Shown here piece by piece: positions 1-6,582 of a DNA stretch of 8,692 bases. The position numbers and the translations under genes are program-made. Every line of letters starts with the position of its first letter. Within the stretch, counting starts at the first letter, position 1. Origin of the DNA: Bifidobacteriaceae bacterium (GTDB lineage: Bacteria > Actinomycetota > Actinomycetes > Actinomycetales > WQXJ01); the NCBI GenBank assembly GCA_031265345.1, contig JAISCU010000045.1, positions 1 through 8,692 on the forward strand, in the 5' to 3' direction. Below the pieces are notes generated by a model that was not told the origin of the DNA, did not search any database, and was given only the letters and a program-made list of their open reading frames with translations.

Positions 1-604
1 CGACCTCCCCGGTCGGGAGCCACGCGGCGGCCTCCGGGGGAACCTCCGCGGACACCCGCCCCCAGGCGTCCGCGGGCAGCGCGCCGGCGACGTAGGCGAC
101 CAGGACGTCCTCGCCCGCCTCGAACCCGTCCGCCGCCGCCGTCGGCCAGCCCCCGCGCTCCGGGGCCGCCGCGGGCCGCGGGTCGGGCGAGGCGGCGTGC
201 CTGGCCGGCCTGGCCGGCCCCTCGGCGGGCGGCCCCCACAACGCCTCCGCGCCCGCCCCGGCCGCCGGCGGGTAGCCCGCCCGCGAGTCGTCCCGGCCCG
301 GGCCGGCGGCGCCCGATCGGGGGGCCCCGGTTCCGGGGCCGGCGCTTGGGGCGGCGACCTGCGACAGGTCCACGACCCCTTGGCGCCTGGTCCCGTCGGC
401 GTCGAGGAGCTCCACCGTGAACCACTGCCCGAACCGCTCCCACAGCCGGTCCATCGCCCACCCGAGCTGGTCGCGCCGCAACGGCGCCGGGCAGCCGTCC
501 GGGAGCCACGGCTCCCCGAACACCCGCACCTCGACGGCGTCGTCGCCGCCGACCGCCACGGTCACGGTCGGCTGGTCCGGGGTCCACCCGTTCGCGTCTG
601 TCAT
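1..604 (-). CDS. Hypothetical protein of the T4SS operon, 3' end cut by the window edge
   Basis: An open minus-strand frame begins with ATG at 604-602 and runs about 201 codons to the left edge without a stop, so the C terminus is missing. Its ATG overlaps the TGA of the ATPase gene (ATGA), which indicates translational coupling. Third positions are almost all G or C, which supports real coding. The first ~75 residues look folded, with beta-rich stretches (TVTVAVGG, VEVRVFGEPW), a Trp-rich helix (GWAMDRLWERFGQWF) and FTVELLDADG. Residues ~80-155 are a Pro/Ala/Gly/Arg-rich linker. A second ordered segment (EDVLVAYVAGALPADAWG) reaches the edge. I see no signal peptide, membrane helix or catalytic motif. 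I do not recognise the family. From memory, similar proteins follow the VirB4-like ATPase in other actinobacterial conjugation loci, but I cannot verify this, and the function is unknown. Confidence 0.82.
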   Translation of the reverse strand, partial: MTDANGWTPDQPTVTVAVGGDDAVEVRVFGEPWLPDGCPAPLRRDQLGWAMDRLWERFGQWFTVELLDADGTRRQGVVDLSQVAAPSAGPGTGAPRSGAAGPGRDDSRAGYPPAAGAGAEALWGPPAEGPARPARHAASPDPRPAAAPERGGWPTAAADGFEAGEDVLVAYVAGALPADAWGRVSAEVPPEAAAWLPTGEV

Positions 605-2226
605 GGTCGTGTCTCCCATCTGATCTCGGTCAAAGACGGCCCCGGCGGCGCGCCCCGCGTTGGCCCTTCGGCCGCCCGGAGGTGTACGCTGGACCCGGAC
701 GTGCCGCCGCCGCCGTTCCCGCTGGCCGGGTTCGGGTTGTGTGTACGGTTGTTCATGCGGGCTGTGGTGTCGAACAGGGCTAGTTCGTCGGGGTGGAGCT
801 GGTGCTGGACCACGAAGCTGCGGTCTTTGATGCGCCACAGGCCCTGCCCGGTTCCCAGGGCGGGCAGGACGGCGCGTTCCGCGCCGGTCAGGCCGAGGGC
901 CTCCGCGGCGCCTTTGGTCTGGTCGGACTCCTGCCGGTAGACGATCCTGGTCTCCGCGTTCGCCAGCAGGGACGAGGCGAGGGCCCGCATGGCGGTGCCC
1001 TGGTCGCCGACGTTGTCCAGGTCGGTGAGCTTGTGGAAGATCAGCATGTTGGCTATCCCGTAGTGGCGGGCGAGCCGCCACTGCGCGTCCATCCGCCGCA
1101 GCAGAGCCGGGTGGGACATGAGCCGCCACGCCTCGTCGTACACCACCCACCGGCGACCGCCGTCCGGGTCGGACAGGGCGGCCTCCATCCACGCCGACGA
1201 GCACGTCATCAACACGCTGATCAGGGTGGAGTTCTCGGCGACGGCGGACAGGTCCAGGGACACCATCGGCAGGGACGGGTCGAACCTGACGGTGGAGGGC
1301 CCGTCGAACAGGCCGGCCAGGTCCCCGGCGACCAGCCGCCTGAGCGCGTGCCCGACTTGGCGGCCGTCCTCGGCGAGGCGCCCGTCCGGGTCGTCGGCCC
1401 GGTCGGGGGCGAGGACCCGGTCCACGACCTGCGGCAGGACCGGCTCCGGGGCGGCGGCGACAGCGCGGGCGAGGGCGGCGTCCACGGCGGTGTGCTCCAA
1501 CGGGCCGAGCGGCCGCCCGAGGACGGTCTCGGCGAGGGCGCCGACGAGGTCGCGGCGGCGGGCGGCGACCCGCTGCCGCCACTCCGGCTCGGGGACGCTG
1601 GCTGGCCGGTACCCCTCGTCCAGCGGGTTGAGCCGTGCGGCCCGGCCGTGGCCGAGCTGGATCGCGGCGCCGCCGACCGCCCGCGCGACGGGGGTGTGCT
1701 CCCCTTTCGGGTCGCCAGGCACGTACACGCGCCGCCCGAACGGCATCGACCTGGTGTAAAGCGACTTCGCGAGGGAGGACTTCCCGGAGCCGACGATCCC
1801 GGCGAGCACCACGTTCGGCGCGGTGATCAAACCCGCCTGGTACAACACCCACGGGTCGTAGACGAAGCTGGCGCCCCCGTAGAGGTCTTGGCCGACGAAC
1901 ACGCCATCCGCGCCGAGGCCGCCCTCCGCCAGGAACGGGTACGCGCCGCCCAGGGTCGCGGTCGTGTCCTGGTGCTTCGGGAGCCGGAACCGGCCCGGCG
2001 TCCAAAGCTGCGCCGCGCCCGGCGCCCCCGCGGCGGGCAGGAGCACCGCCTCCCGCGCCTCCCGCCTGGCCCGGTCAGTTGCCGTGCGCGCTGCGGCGCG
2101 AGCCTCGGCCTCCGCCTCGCGCAGGGCCCTCCTGGCGGCCCGGTCCTGCGCGCGGCGCAAACGCCTCGGCTGCCCCGCCGGGCGGGCCAGCACCGCGGCA
2201 TGAAGCCGGTCTCCGGATTCCACCAT
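601..2226 (-). CDS. VirB4-like conjugation ATPase (AAA+ motor domain)
   Basis: This 541-residue protein is the likely energy source of the T4SS, a cytoplasmic ATPase at the inner face of the membrane. The sequence shows a highly charged Arg/Ala/Glu helix (~18-60), probably coiled coil, then a Trp/Pro segment and the AAA+ core. Walker A is GIVGSGKSS at 143-151 (Lys149). Walker B is WVVYDEAW at 360-367 (Asp364-Glu365). A TRIVYRQES strand near 427 and the final GQGLWRIKDRSF strand fit the VirB4/TraG-type fold. The last ~45 residues are Asn/Gly/Ser-rich. The N-terminal domain of full-length VirB4 is absent; the SCO6880-like gene upstream seems to provide it. The ATG at 2226 follows an in-frame TGA directly and lacks a good ribosome binding site, so the exact start is uncertain. 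The stop overlaps the next ATG. A coupling protein (VirD4) is the alternative, but the SCO6880/VirB6 context favours VirB4. Confidence 0.93.
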   Translation of the reverse strand: MVESGDRLHAAVLARPAGQPRRLRRAQDRAARRALREAEAEARAAARTATDRARREAREAVLLPAAGAPGAAQLWTPGRFRLPKHQDTTATLGGAYPFLAEGGLGADGVFVGQDLYGGASFVYDPWVLYQAGLITAPNVVLAGIVGSGKSSLAKSLYTRSMPFGRRVYVPGDPKGEHTPVARAVGGAAIQLGHGRAARLNPLDEGYRPASVPEPEWRQRVAARRRDLVGALAETVLGRPLGPLEHTAVDAALARAVAAAPEPVLPQVVDRVLAPDRADDPDGRLAEDGRQVGHALRRLVAGDLAGLFDGPSTVRFDPSLPMVSLDLSAVAENSTLISVLMTCSSAWMEAALSDPDGGRRWVVYDEAWRLMSHPALLRRMDAQWRLARHYGIANMLIFHKLTDLDNVGDQGTAMRALASSLLANAETRIVYRQESDQTKGAAEALGLTGAERAVLPALGTGQGLWRIKDRSFVVQHQLHPDELALFDTTARMNNRTHNPNPASGNGGGGTSGSSVHLRAAEGPTRGAPPGPSLTEIRWETRP

Positions 2227-2271
2227 TCAGAGGTGCGCGGCCCGACCCCGCGCCGCAGAGGTCCCGCGCCG

Positions 2272-2451
2272 TTACCGTCCCCGCCTGCGGCCGGATCCGC
2301 GCCGCCACGCCTCCACGACTCGGGCGAGGTCTCTCAGCCCGCGCGTGCCCCCGGTCTTGTGAACCAGATACGCGCACAGCCCAAGCAACGACACGAACGG
2401 AGCCGCGCCCGCCACGGCCAGAACCACCATCCCCCATTCTCCGAATTCCAT
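2272..2451 (-). CDS. Small single-helix membrane protein (59 aa)
   Basis: ATG at 2451-2449 is preceded by AGAGAGGA (2459-2466) with 7 nt spacing, and the frame ends at TAA 2274-2272. The product has an acidic N terminus (MEFGEWG), one hydrophobic helix at about residues 8-30 (ends in CAYLV), then an Arg-rich tail (EAWRRGSGRRRGR). The charge distribution predicts the tail on the cytoplasmic side. It lies 43 nt after the 183-residue ORF and 45 nt before the ATPase start, in the same direction, so it probably belongs to the operon. I do not recognise a family. A role as an ATPase-associated membrane peptide is possible from position only. The good ribosome binding site, the plausible topology and the operon position support it being real. 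Confidence 0.72.
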   Translation of the reverse strand: MEFGEWGMVVLAVAGAAPFVSLLGLCAYLVHKTGGTRGLRDLARVVEAWRRGSGRRRGR

Positions 2452-2458
2452 GTCAGCA

Positions 2459-2466
2459 TCCTCTCT
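2459..2466 (-). promoter_or_regulatory. Ribosome binding site deciding the 59-aa gene start
   Basis: On the minus strand AGAGAGGA sits 7 nt before the ATG at 2451. It selects this start over the longer upstream frame, which has no such site and less convincing coding character. Confidence 0.65.
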
Positions 2467-2494
2467 GGGGCCCTCCCGACATGGCCCGGAGCGG

Positions 2495-3046
2495 TCATGC
2501 CGGGAGAATGGCCCACCTCGCCCGGCTGCCGCCAGGCGGGTACCCGAGACACGATCCGTGCTGGTTTCGATGCGGATGCGGCTGGCTTTCACTCCCAAGA
2601 GGGACTCCGGGCTTGCTAAGGAGCCGACGGCGTTCCACATGATCCGAGTCCTGAGGCGCGGCGTCGCGCGCGACCAAGCGGAATAGACTCGCAACGTCAA
2701 GGGCCGCCATCAGGTCTTCCAGTTGCTGGCGGGCTTCGCGGACGCCGCCGGGGCCTTTGCCCGGGGCGGAGTCGTCTGCCGCGACTCCCTGCGGGCCGCG
2801 CCAGCGCAGCGGGCGGCCGAGCACAAGAGACGCGACCGACGCAATAAACAACACCGCCCTGTGGCCCCATCCCTCCCGCGACCGTGCGCCCTTCTCGGGC
2901 GACCCCCAGTCGAGACCGCGTGTCAGCTCCTCGGCGAGTGCTGCCGCCATGTCGGCGCCGTGGCACGAGCGCGCGACCGATAGCGGGACCCCGCGCGGTG
3001 GGCGCGTCCCGCTCGCCGCTACCATGTTCGGCCGCGAGACCAACAT
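2495..3046 (-). CDS. Hypothetical protein (up to 183 aa) between the two VirB4 halves
   Basis: An open minus-strand frame from ATG 3046-3044 to TGA 2497-2495. Third positions are G/C-rich (by eye roughly three quarters in the middle, falling toward the end), well below the neighbouring T4SS genes, so coding is plausible but not certain. Visible features are one hydrophobic helix at about residues 63-78 (RAVLFIASVASLVLG), a Gly/Pro linker, an amphipathic helix at ~102-127 (REARQQLEDLMAALDVAS) and a His/Pro-rich C-terminal part without clear structure. No family is recognised. Neither the 3046 start nor the internal ATG at 2950 has a ribosome binding site. The 3046 start has TAGACT exactly 7 nt upstream, which would suit a leaderless transcript. 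If this is not a gene, 2452-3121 holds about 670 nt of non-coding DNA. Confidence 0.45.
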   Translation of the reverse strand: MLVSRPNMVAASGTRPPRGVPLSVARSCHGADMAAALAEELTRGLDWGSPEKGARSREGWGHRAVLFIASVASLVLGRPLRWRGPQGVAADDSAPGKGPGGVREARQQLEDLMAALDVASLFRLVARDAAPQDSDHVERRRLLSKPGVPLGSESQPHPHRNQHGSCLGYPPGGSRARWAILPA

Positions 3047-3053
3047 GACACTC

Positions 3054-3059
3054 AGTCTA
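3054..3059 (-). promoter_or_regulatory. Candidate -10 box for a leaderless transcript
   Basis: On the minus strand TAGACT matches the actinobacterial TANNNT -10 pattern and ends 7 nt before the ATG at 3046, the spacing expected if transcription starts at the start codon. I see no good -35 hexamer 16-18 nt upstream, so this is a tentative assignment. Confidence 0.35.
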
Positions 3060-3074
3060 GTCGCAAGTGCCTGA

Positions 3075-3101
3075 GGAACGATGGGGGACCTGTAGCGTTC
3101 C
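3075..3101. promoter_or_regulatory. Inverted repeat GGAACG-N15-CGTTCC (operator or ECF-type promoter)
   Basis: Two perfect 6-nt arms, GGAACG (3075-3080) and CGTTCC (3096-3101), flank 15 nt in the short gap between the SCO6880-like stop (3122) and the 183-residue ORF (3046). Read on either strand this is GGAAC-N16-CGTT, the layout of extracytoplasmic-function sigma promoters such as those of Streptomyces SigE. It could equally be the operator of a dimeric repressor. On the minus strand a transcript would begin about 20 nt before 3046. Confidence 0.45.
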
Positions 3102-3121
3102 AGTACCGACGGAGCCGCGAG

Positions 3122-4573
3122 TCACGCCTCCCGGCAAAGGGGGAGGGCGGCGGCGGCGAAGGCTTGGGCTTGCTGGCCGGCGAGGAGCCTGGTCTCGCAG
3201 GACGCTTGGATCGCGGCTTGCTCGACGGCGGCTTGGGCGGCTTGGAGCCGCTCGGGGGTGTCGGCGGTGACGGCGATCAGGCCGGTGTAGCGGGCGACGC
3301 CGTGCCCTTCGGCGAGGTCGGCCTCTTGCTGGAGGACGTCCCTGTACTCGGCTTGTTGGGCGGCGTCCTCGATCTGCCCGATCTTGGCCCGCTGGGCTTG
3401 GTCGGCGATGTGCTCGGTCTTCTTCCGGCGCAGGTCCCGGGCGGCCTGGTCGGCGCGGAGCGGCTCCACCGTCAAGCTGAACGACCGTCGGATCCCGGAC
3501 GACAGCAGCAGCGGCGCTAGGAAACCGGGGTAGACCTGCGCGCGGGGCCATTCGGACACCCACAGCACGGCGTGCCACCCCGAGTCGGAGCGGAGGTTCG
3601 ACCAGGTCTCCCTGACCGCGACCGGGCCCGCCTCCCCCAGGCCGCCGCCGGTTCGGGGGTCGGCGGCGGCGGGGTCGTACGCGGAGCGGAGCATCGCCGC
3701 GAGCTGTTCGGCTTGGAGCGGCGGGCCGGGGTTGAGGTCGGCGGCGCGCAGCGCGGCGGTCAGGGACGCGACCTCTTGGGCGAGGACTTGGGAGGCTCCC
3801 CGCGTCCCGCCGCCGGCGGCTTTGACCGCGCGGGCGGCGGCTTTCAGGTCCAACGCGACCGAAACGGTCACGGCGTGCCTCTCGGAGGCGGGCCCGGCCC
3901 GCTCGATCAGCTCCCGGTAGACGCGCGCGGTCCACGACCCGTCGTCCACGCCGCGGCGCGCCCACCAGCCGGCCAGCGCCGACCCGGAGTCCGGCAGGGT
4001 CCGCTCCAGCACCTGGAGGCGCGCTATCCGCCCGGACCGGCAGCAGCCGGCCAGAACCCTGGACCAGGCCCGCACCCGCCGCTCCTGGTCCGACGGGTCG
4101 AGGAGCGTGAACCCGGGGTGGTCGACGGGGATGACCGCGGTCAACGTGGCGGCGTGCGGGTCGTGCACCATGACCGCCCCACTGTTGGGGTCTTCCAGTT
4201 GCCGCAGGGCGGCGGCGGAGCCGGGCAGGGCGAGCGTCCCCGCGGGGCGGGGTTTAGAGATTCGGCGCAGGTACACGGTCTGCCCCCTCCTGACTCTGCG
4301 GCGCCACCGCCACGCTATGGGCGCCCATTCGATCAGTTTCCTTCCCCCGGCCCGCGCCAAGGCGAACCCGGCCAGGGCGCCCCAAGCGGGGGACGCCCAG
4401 GCCAGCGCCCCGGCGCCGCCGGAGTACAGGGCGGCCACCGCGACCAGGGCGGCGGCCGCGACGCAGCCGAGCTGCGCGCCGGACAGGCCCAGCATCACCC
4501 CGCGCCTCGCAAGCCGGGAGAACTTCACCGCCCCCAACCCGCCCGGCTCCTCCCGGCCCACGGAACCGGTCAT
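3122..4573 (-). CDS. SCO6880-family T4SS protein (VirB3/PrgI-like helices plus VirB4 N-terminal-like domain)
   Basis: A 483-residue inner-membrane component. A short basic N terminus is followed by two hydrophobic helices at about 34-50 and 56-75, as in VirB3/PrgI proteins. A basic segment (AWRWRRRVRRGQ, ~87-98) comes next, then a long soluble part resembling the N-terminal domain of VirB4. A charged helix (RRKKTEHIADQAQRAK) leads into a strand-helix unit (GLIAVTADTPERLQAAQAAV) and the end LLAGQQAQAFAAAALPLCR, a pattern I associate with SCO6880 proteins. It has no Walker motifs, so it is probably a partner of the separately encoded ATPase. ATG 4573 lies 3 nt after the VirB6-like stop, with a weak G-rich ribosome binding site, suggesting coupled translation. 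The family assignment is from remembered motifs, not a search. Confidence 0.86.
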   Translation of the reverse strand: MTGSVGREEPGGLGAVKFSRLARRGVMLGLSGAQLGCVAAAALVAVAALYSGGAGALAWASPAWGALAGFALARAGGRKLIEWAPIAWRWRRRVRRGQTVYLRRISKPRPAGTLALPGSAAALRQLEDPNSGAVMVHDPHAATLTAVIPVDHPGFTLLDPSDQERRVRAWSRVLAGCCRSGRIARLQVLERTLPDSGSALAGWWARRGVDDGSWTARVYRELIERAGPASERHAVTVSVALDLKAAARAVKAAGGGTRGASQVLAQEVASLTAALRAADLNPGPPLQAEQLAAMLRSAYDPAAADPRTGGGLGEAGPVAVRETWSNLRSDSGWHAVLWVSEWPRAQVYPGFLAPLLLSSGIRRSFSLTVEPLRADQAARDLRRKKTEHIADQAQRAKIGQIEDAAQQAEYRDVLQQEADLAEGHGVARYTGLIAVTADTPERLQAAQAAVEQAAIQASCETRLLAGQQAQAFAAAALPLCREA

Positions 4574-4576
4574 CTG

Positions 4577-5989
4577 TCAGCCCCCCGCCGCGGGCGGGCC
4601 CTGGCTCGGGCTCGGCGGCGCGGGGGGCGGATCCGGGGTCCGCGGCGGCGGCGGGCTCGGCGCGGCCGCCGGTTGGGTTGGCGATGCTGGAGGCGGCGTG
4701 GAGGCGGCCCCGGCCTGGGCGTCGGCGGCGCCCCCAACCGCACCGCCGGCCCTCGGCCCCGAGGTGACGACCTGGCGGGCCACCTGCGCGCCGACCACCA
4801 CCGCCGCGCCGATCCCGCCCCCAGCCGCGCCCGCACCAGCCGCAGACCCGCCAGCCGCCCCACCCGCCGCCCCACCCGAGGCGCCGCCGGCGGCCGCCGC
4901 GCCCGAACCGGCCCCGCCGACAGCCCCGCCAGCGGCGCCGCCTCCGGGAGCGGCGGCCGCGGCCGTGGTCGCGGACGTGCCGCCGGACTGCGCGGACGGC
5001 GCCGGAGCGTTGGAGCCTCCGCCGGCCCCTCCGAGGACGGGGTTGGGTGTCGCGGCGGGCACGCGGACGGGGAGGGGCCGGTTGACGGCGTGTTTGGCCT
5101 CTTGCTCCGCGGACATGAGGTGGTACATGTCGCCGCCCATGAACGACACCATCTTGTAGCTCATGTACGGGGCGAACGCGGCGACCAGCATCAGCACGAC
5201 CCCCGCGATCGGCTCGGACACGGACTGCAGGTCCGGGGCTATCGGGGACGCCGTCTGGGTGACCGCCACCAGCAGGGTCACCACGAGCACCAGTTTCGAC
5301 AGCGCCATCGCGACGACGAACGACGCCCATTTCCCGAACCAGCCGCGGGCGGCGTCCCACGACTGGCCCGCCAGCGCGAACGGGGCGAGCACTATCGACA
5401 CGAGCAGGAGCGCTTTGCGGATCAGGAGGGAGAACCACACCACCAGCGCCGCGCTGATGGCCAGCCCGGCGAGGAAGATCCCGACTATCGCTCCCGCGCC
5501 GGGCGCGGTCAGGCTGATCGCGCCGATCCCGGCGGCGAGCAGCGCGATCCTGGACCCCATCGACTCCATCGTCTCCCCGGCGGCCTGCACGATCCCGACG
5601 CACACCTGGTCGACCGCCTCCAGCAGCAGCCCCGTGACCGCCAGCGCCGCGAACGACCCGAGCACGGACTTCCCCAGCCCCGCCACGGCGCGGCCGAGCG
5701 CGCCGGCGTCTTTGCGGGCCAGCGCGCCGCGCAGCTGGAAGCAGAAGAACCCCAGCATCACGAACACCGCGACCCCGAACACCAGCCCGTACACCTTCCG
5801 GTACCCGGCGCCGGCCACGTCCACCAGGGTGGTGGTGTCGAACACCGCCCACACCTCCTCGAACAGCCACGCCGCCGCGGACCCCATCGCCTGCGCCAGC
5901 CAGTCGAACGGCGCGGACACCAGGGTCGCGGCGCCCTCCCCGGCCACGTCGCAGACGGTGGAGATCACCGGCACATCGCACACGCCCAT
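4577..5989 (-). CDS. VirB6/TrbL-like conjugal transfer membrane protein
   Basis: A 470-residue polytopic protein, the probable inner-membrane pore of the T4SS. The N terminus (MGVCDVPVISTVCDVAG, Cys4 and Cys13) is followed by a Trp-rich amphipathic segment (~28-50). Hydrophobic helices lie near 66-85, 108-126, 146-162, 165-200 (probably two), 222-244 and 262-275. The stretch APFALAGQSWDAARGWFGKW (202-221) before a membrane helix is typical of TrbL/VirB6 proteins. Residues ~312-470 are a low-complexity tail, first Ala/Gly-rich (~340-400, with a short hydrophobic piece), then Pro-rich to the end. The start at 5989 has an AAGGTGG-like site upstream. The gene follows the pilin-like gene by 39 nt, which contain a strong hairpin, and is followed by the SCO6880-like gene after 3 nt. 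The call is an SCO6881-type protein by motif and context. Confidence 0.88.
   Translation of the reverse strand: MGVCDVPVISTVCDVAGEGAATLVSAPFDWLAQAMGSAAAWLFEEVWAVFDTTTLVDVAGAGYRKVYGLVFGVAVFVMLGFFCFQLRGALARKDAGALGRAVAGLGKSVLGSFAALAVTGLLLEAVDQVCVGIVQAAGETMESMGSRIALLAAGIGAISLTAPGAGAIVGIFLAGLAISAALVVWFSLLIRKALLLVSIVLAPFALAGQSWDAARGWFGKWASFVVAMALSKLVLVVTLLVAVTQTASPIAPDLQSVSEPIAGVVLMLVAAFAPYMSYKMVSFMGGDMYHLMSAEQEAKHAVNRPLPVRVPAATPNPVLGGAGGGSNAPAPSAQSGGTSATTAAAAAPGGGAAGGAVGGAGSGAAAAGGASGGAAGGAAGGSAAGAGAAGGGIGAAVVVGAQVARQVVTSGPRAGGAVGGAADAQAGAASTPPPASPTQPAAAPSPPPPRTPDPPPAPPSPSQGPPAAGG
4579..5055 (-). repeat. Low-complexity Ala/Gly then Pro-rich coding tract
   Basis: The 3' third of the VirB6-like gene consists largely of GCC/GCG and GGC/GGG codons in short irregular runs (GGA, GGAAGG, GSAAGAGAAGG), then Pro codons. 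It reads as a disordered cytoplasmic or surface tail rather than a folded domain. Such tracts are prone to slippage and assembly error, but the frame is intact here. Confidence 0.7.
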
Positions 5990-6006
5990 CCCGGGCCCAC
6001 CTTTCC

Positions 6007-6026
6007 CGGCCGCCGCCCGGCGGCCG
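6007..6026 (-). other. GC-rich stem-loop between pilin-like and VirB6-like genes
   Basis: An 8-bp perfect stem (CGGCCGCC / GGCGGCCG) with a 4-nt loop begins 2 nt after the stop of the 6029-6352 gene. No T-rich run follows, so it is not a classical intrinsic terminator. It may stabilise the 3' end of the upstream message or attenuate transcription into the VirB6-like gene. Confidence 0.5.
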
Positions 6027-6028
6027 CG

Positions 6029-6352
6029 TCAGACCGTCTGGCCGACGTTCCAGAAGAAGTTCACCAACGCGACCGACGCGCCGCAGATCACCGCGGCGGC
6101 GCAGGACACCACCACGCCGAGCTTCCCCCTCGACGCGAGGTGCGGGTTCGAGCTGTTCGCGCCGAACCCCCACACGATCGCGGACGCGATCAACGCGAGC
6201 ACGGACAGCACTAGCCCGACCGTCATCACCGCCCCGACGATGTCTTTCAGCTGGGCGATCCCAGGCAGGCCCGAGTCGTTCGGGTCGATGTCGATATCCG
6301 CCGGGACCAGGCCCGCAAGGGCCCTCCCGGCCGTCCGCGCGGCGTTGAGCAT
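6029..6352 (-). CDS. Small two-helix membrane protein, VirB2/pilin-like (DUF6112-type), copy b
   Basis: A 107-residue protein. ATG 6352 is set by an excellent ribosome binding site, AAGGAGG (6360-6366) with 7 nt spacing; no other nearby start competes. A ~45-residue N-terminal region (MLNAARTAGRALAGLVPADI) is followed by two hydrophobic helices (IVGAVMTVGLVLSVLALIAS and GVVVSCAAAVICGASVALVN). They are separated by a short polar loop with WGFGANSSNPHLASRGK. This helix-loop-helix plan with a basic loop is that of VirB2/TrbC-type subunits and of small proteins I remember as DUF6112 beside SCO6880/SCO6881 homologues. It aligns without gaps to the protein at 6927-7223. It heads the downstream VirB6-SCO6880 part of the operon. 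The pilin role is inferred. Confidence 0.85.
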   Translation of the reverse strand: MLNAARTAGRALAGLVPADIDIDPNDSGLPGIAQLKDIVGAVMTVGLVLSVLALIASAIVWGFGANSSNPHLASRGKLGVVVSCAAAVICGASVALVNFFWNVGQTV

Positions 6353-6582
6353 CCGCAATCCTCCTTGTCCGCTGGCCCCCCGTAGAACCCGGGGGTGTTG
6401 GCAACCGCCACACAGGTGCGCCGCCCCGCCCAAACGCCGCGCCCGCCTGGGGCGACTCCCGCCGGCGGGCCGGGTTTTCGGGGCTTCGGGCCGCTGGGCT
6501 GTGTCGGAGCGGGCGGCTATCGTCTGGTGTGGCAGACGGAAACTCCCCGGGCGGCCGGGGGGATGGCGTGGAGAGGGGCTGG
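6353..6582. promoter_or_regulatory. Divergent intergenic region
   Basis: About 230 nt separate the start of copy b (6352, minus) from the ATG of the plus-strand gene (6583). This is the largest gap in the window bounded by firmly called genes and the natural place for divergent promoters. It contains a G/C inverted repeat (CCCCC and GGGGG near 6375-6395), an imperfect GTGTTGGC/GCCACAC repeat at 6396-6414 and TATCGT at 6519-6524, a weak -10 candidate for the plus strand. I find no convincing -35/-10 pair on either strand. Confidence 0.4.
6360..6366 (-). promoter_or_regulatory. Strong ribosome binding site of the copy b pilin-like gene
   Basis: AAGGAGG on the minus strand, 7 nt before ATG 6352, is the best Shine-Dalgarno match in the window. 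It suggests that this small subunit is made in large amounts, as expected of a structural pilin-like protein. Confidence 0.75.

Noticed and set aside
201..218. Direct repeat of CTGGCCGGC, two units
   Set aside because: It encodes Pro-Ala-Arg repeats in the Pro-rich linker of the left-edge protein and is too short to indicate a mobile element or tandem array.
197..2619. Plus-strand open frames over the left third of the window
   Set aside because: They lie opposite the ATPase with its intact Walker motifs and opposite the coupled gene at its 3' side; their compositions are typical of antisense frames.
3572..6214. Very long plus-strand open frame (about 880 codons) opposite the VirB6-like and SCO6880-like genes
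   Set aside because: It is an antisense shadow caused by high GC content. The product is Arg/Gly/His-rich with no domain, and the opposite strand encodes recognisable proteins with proper codon bias.
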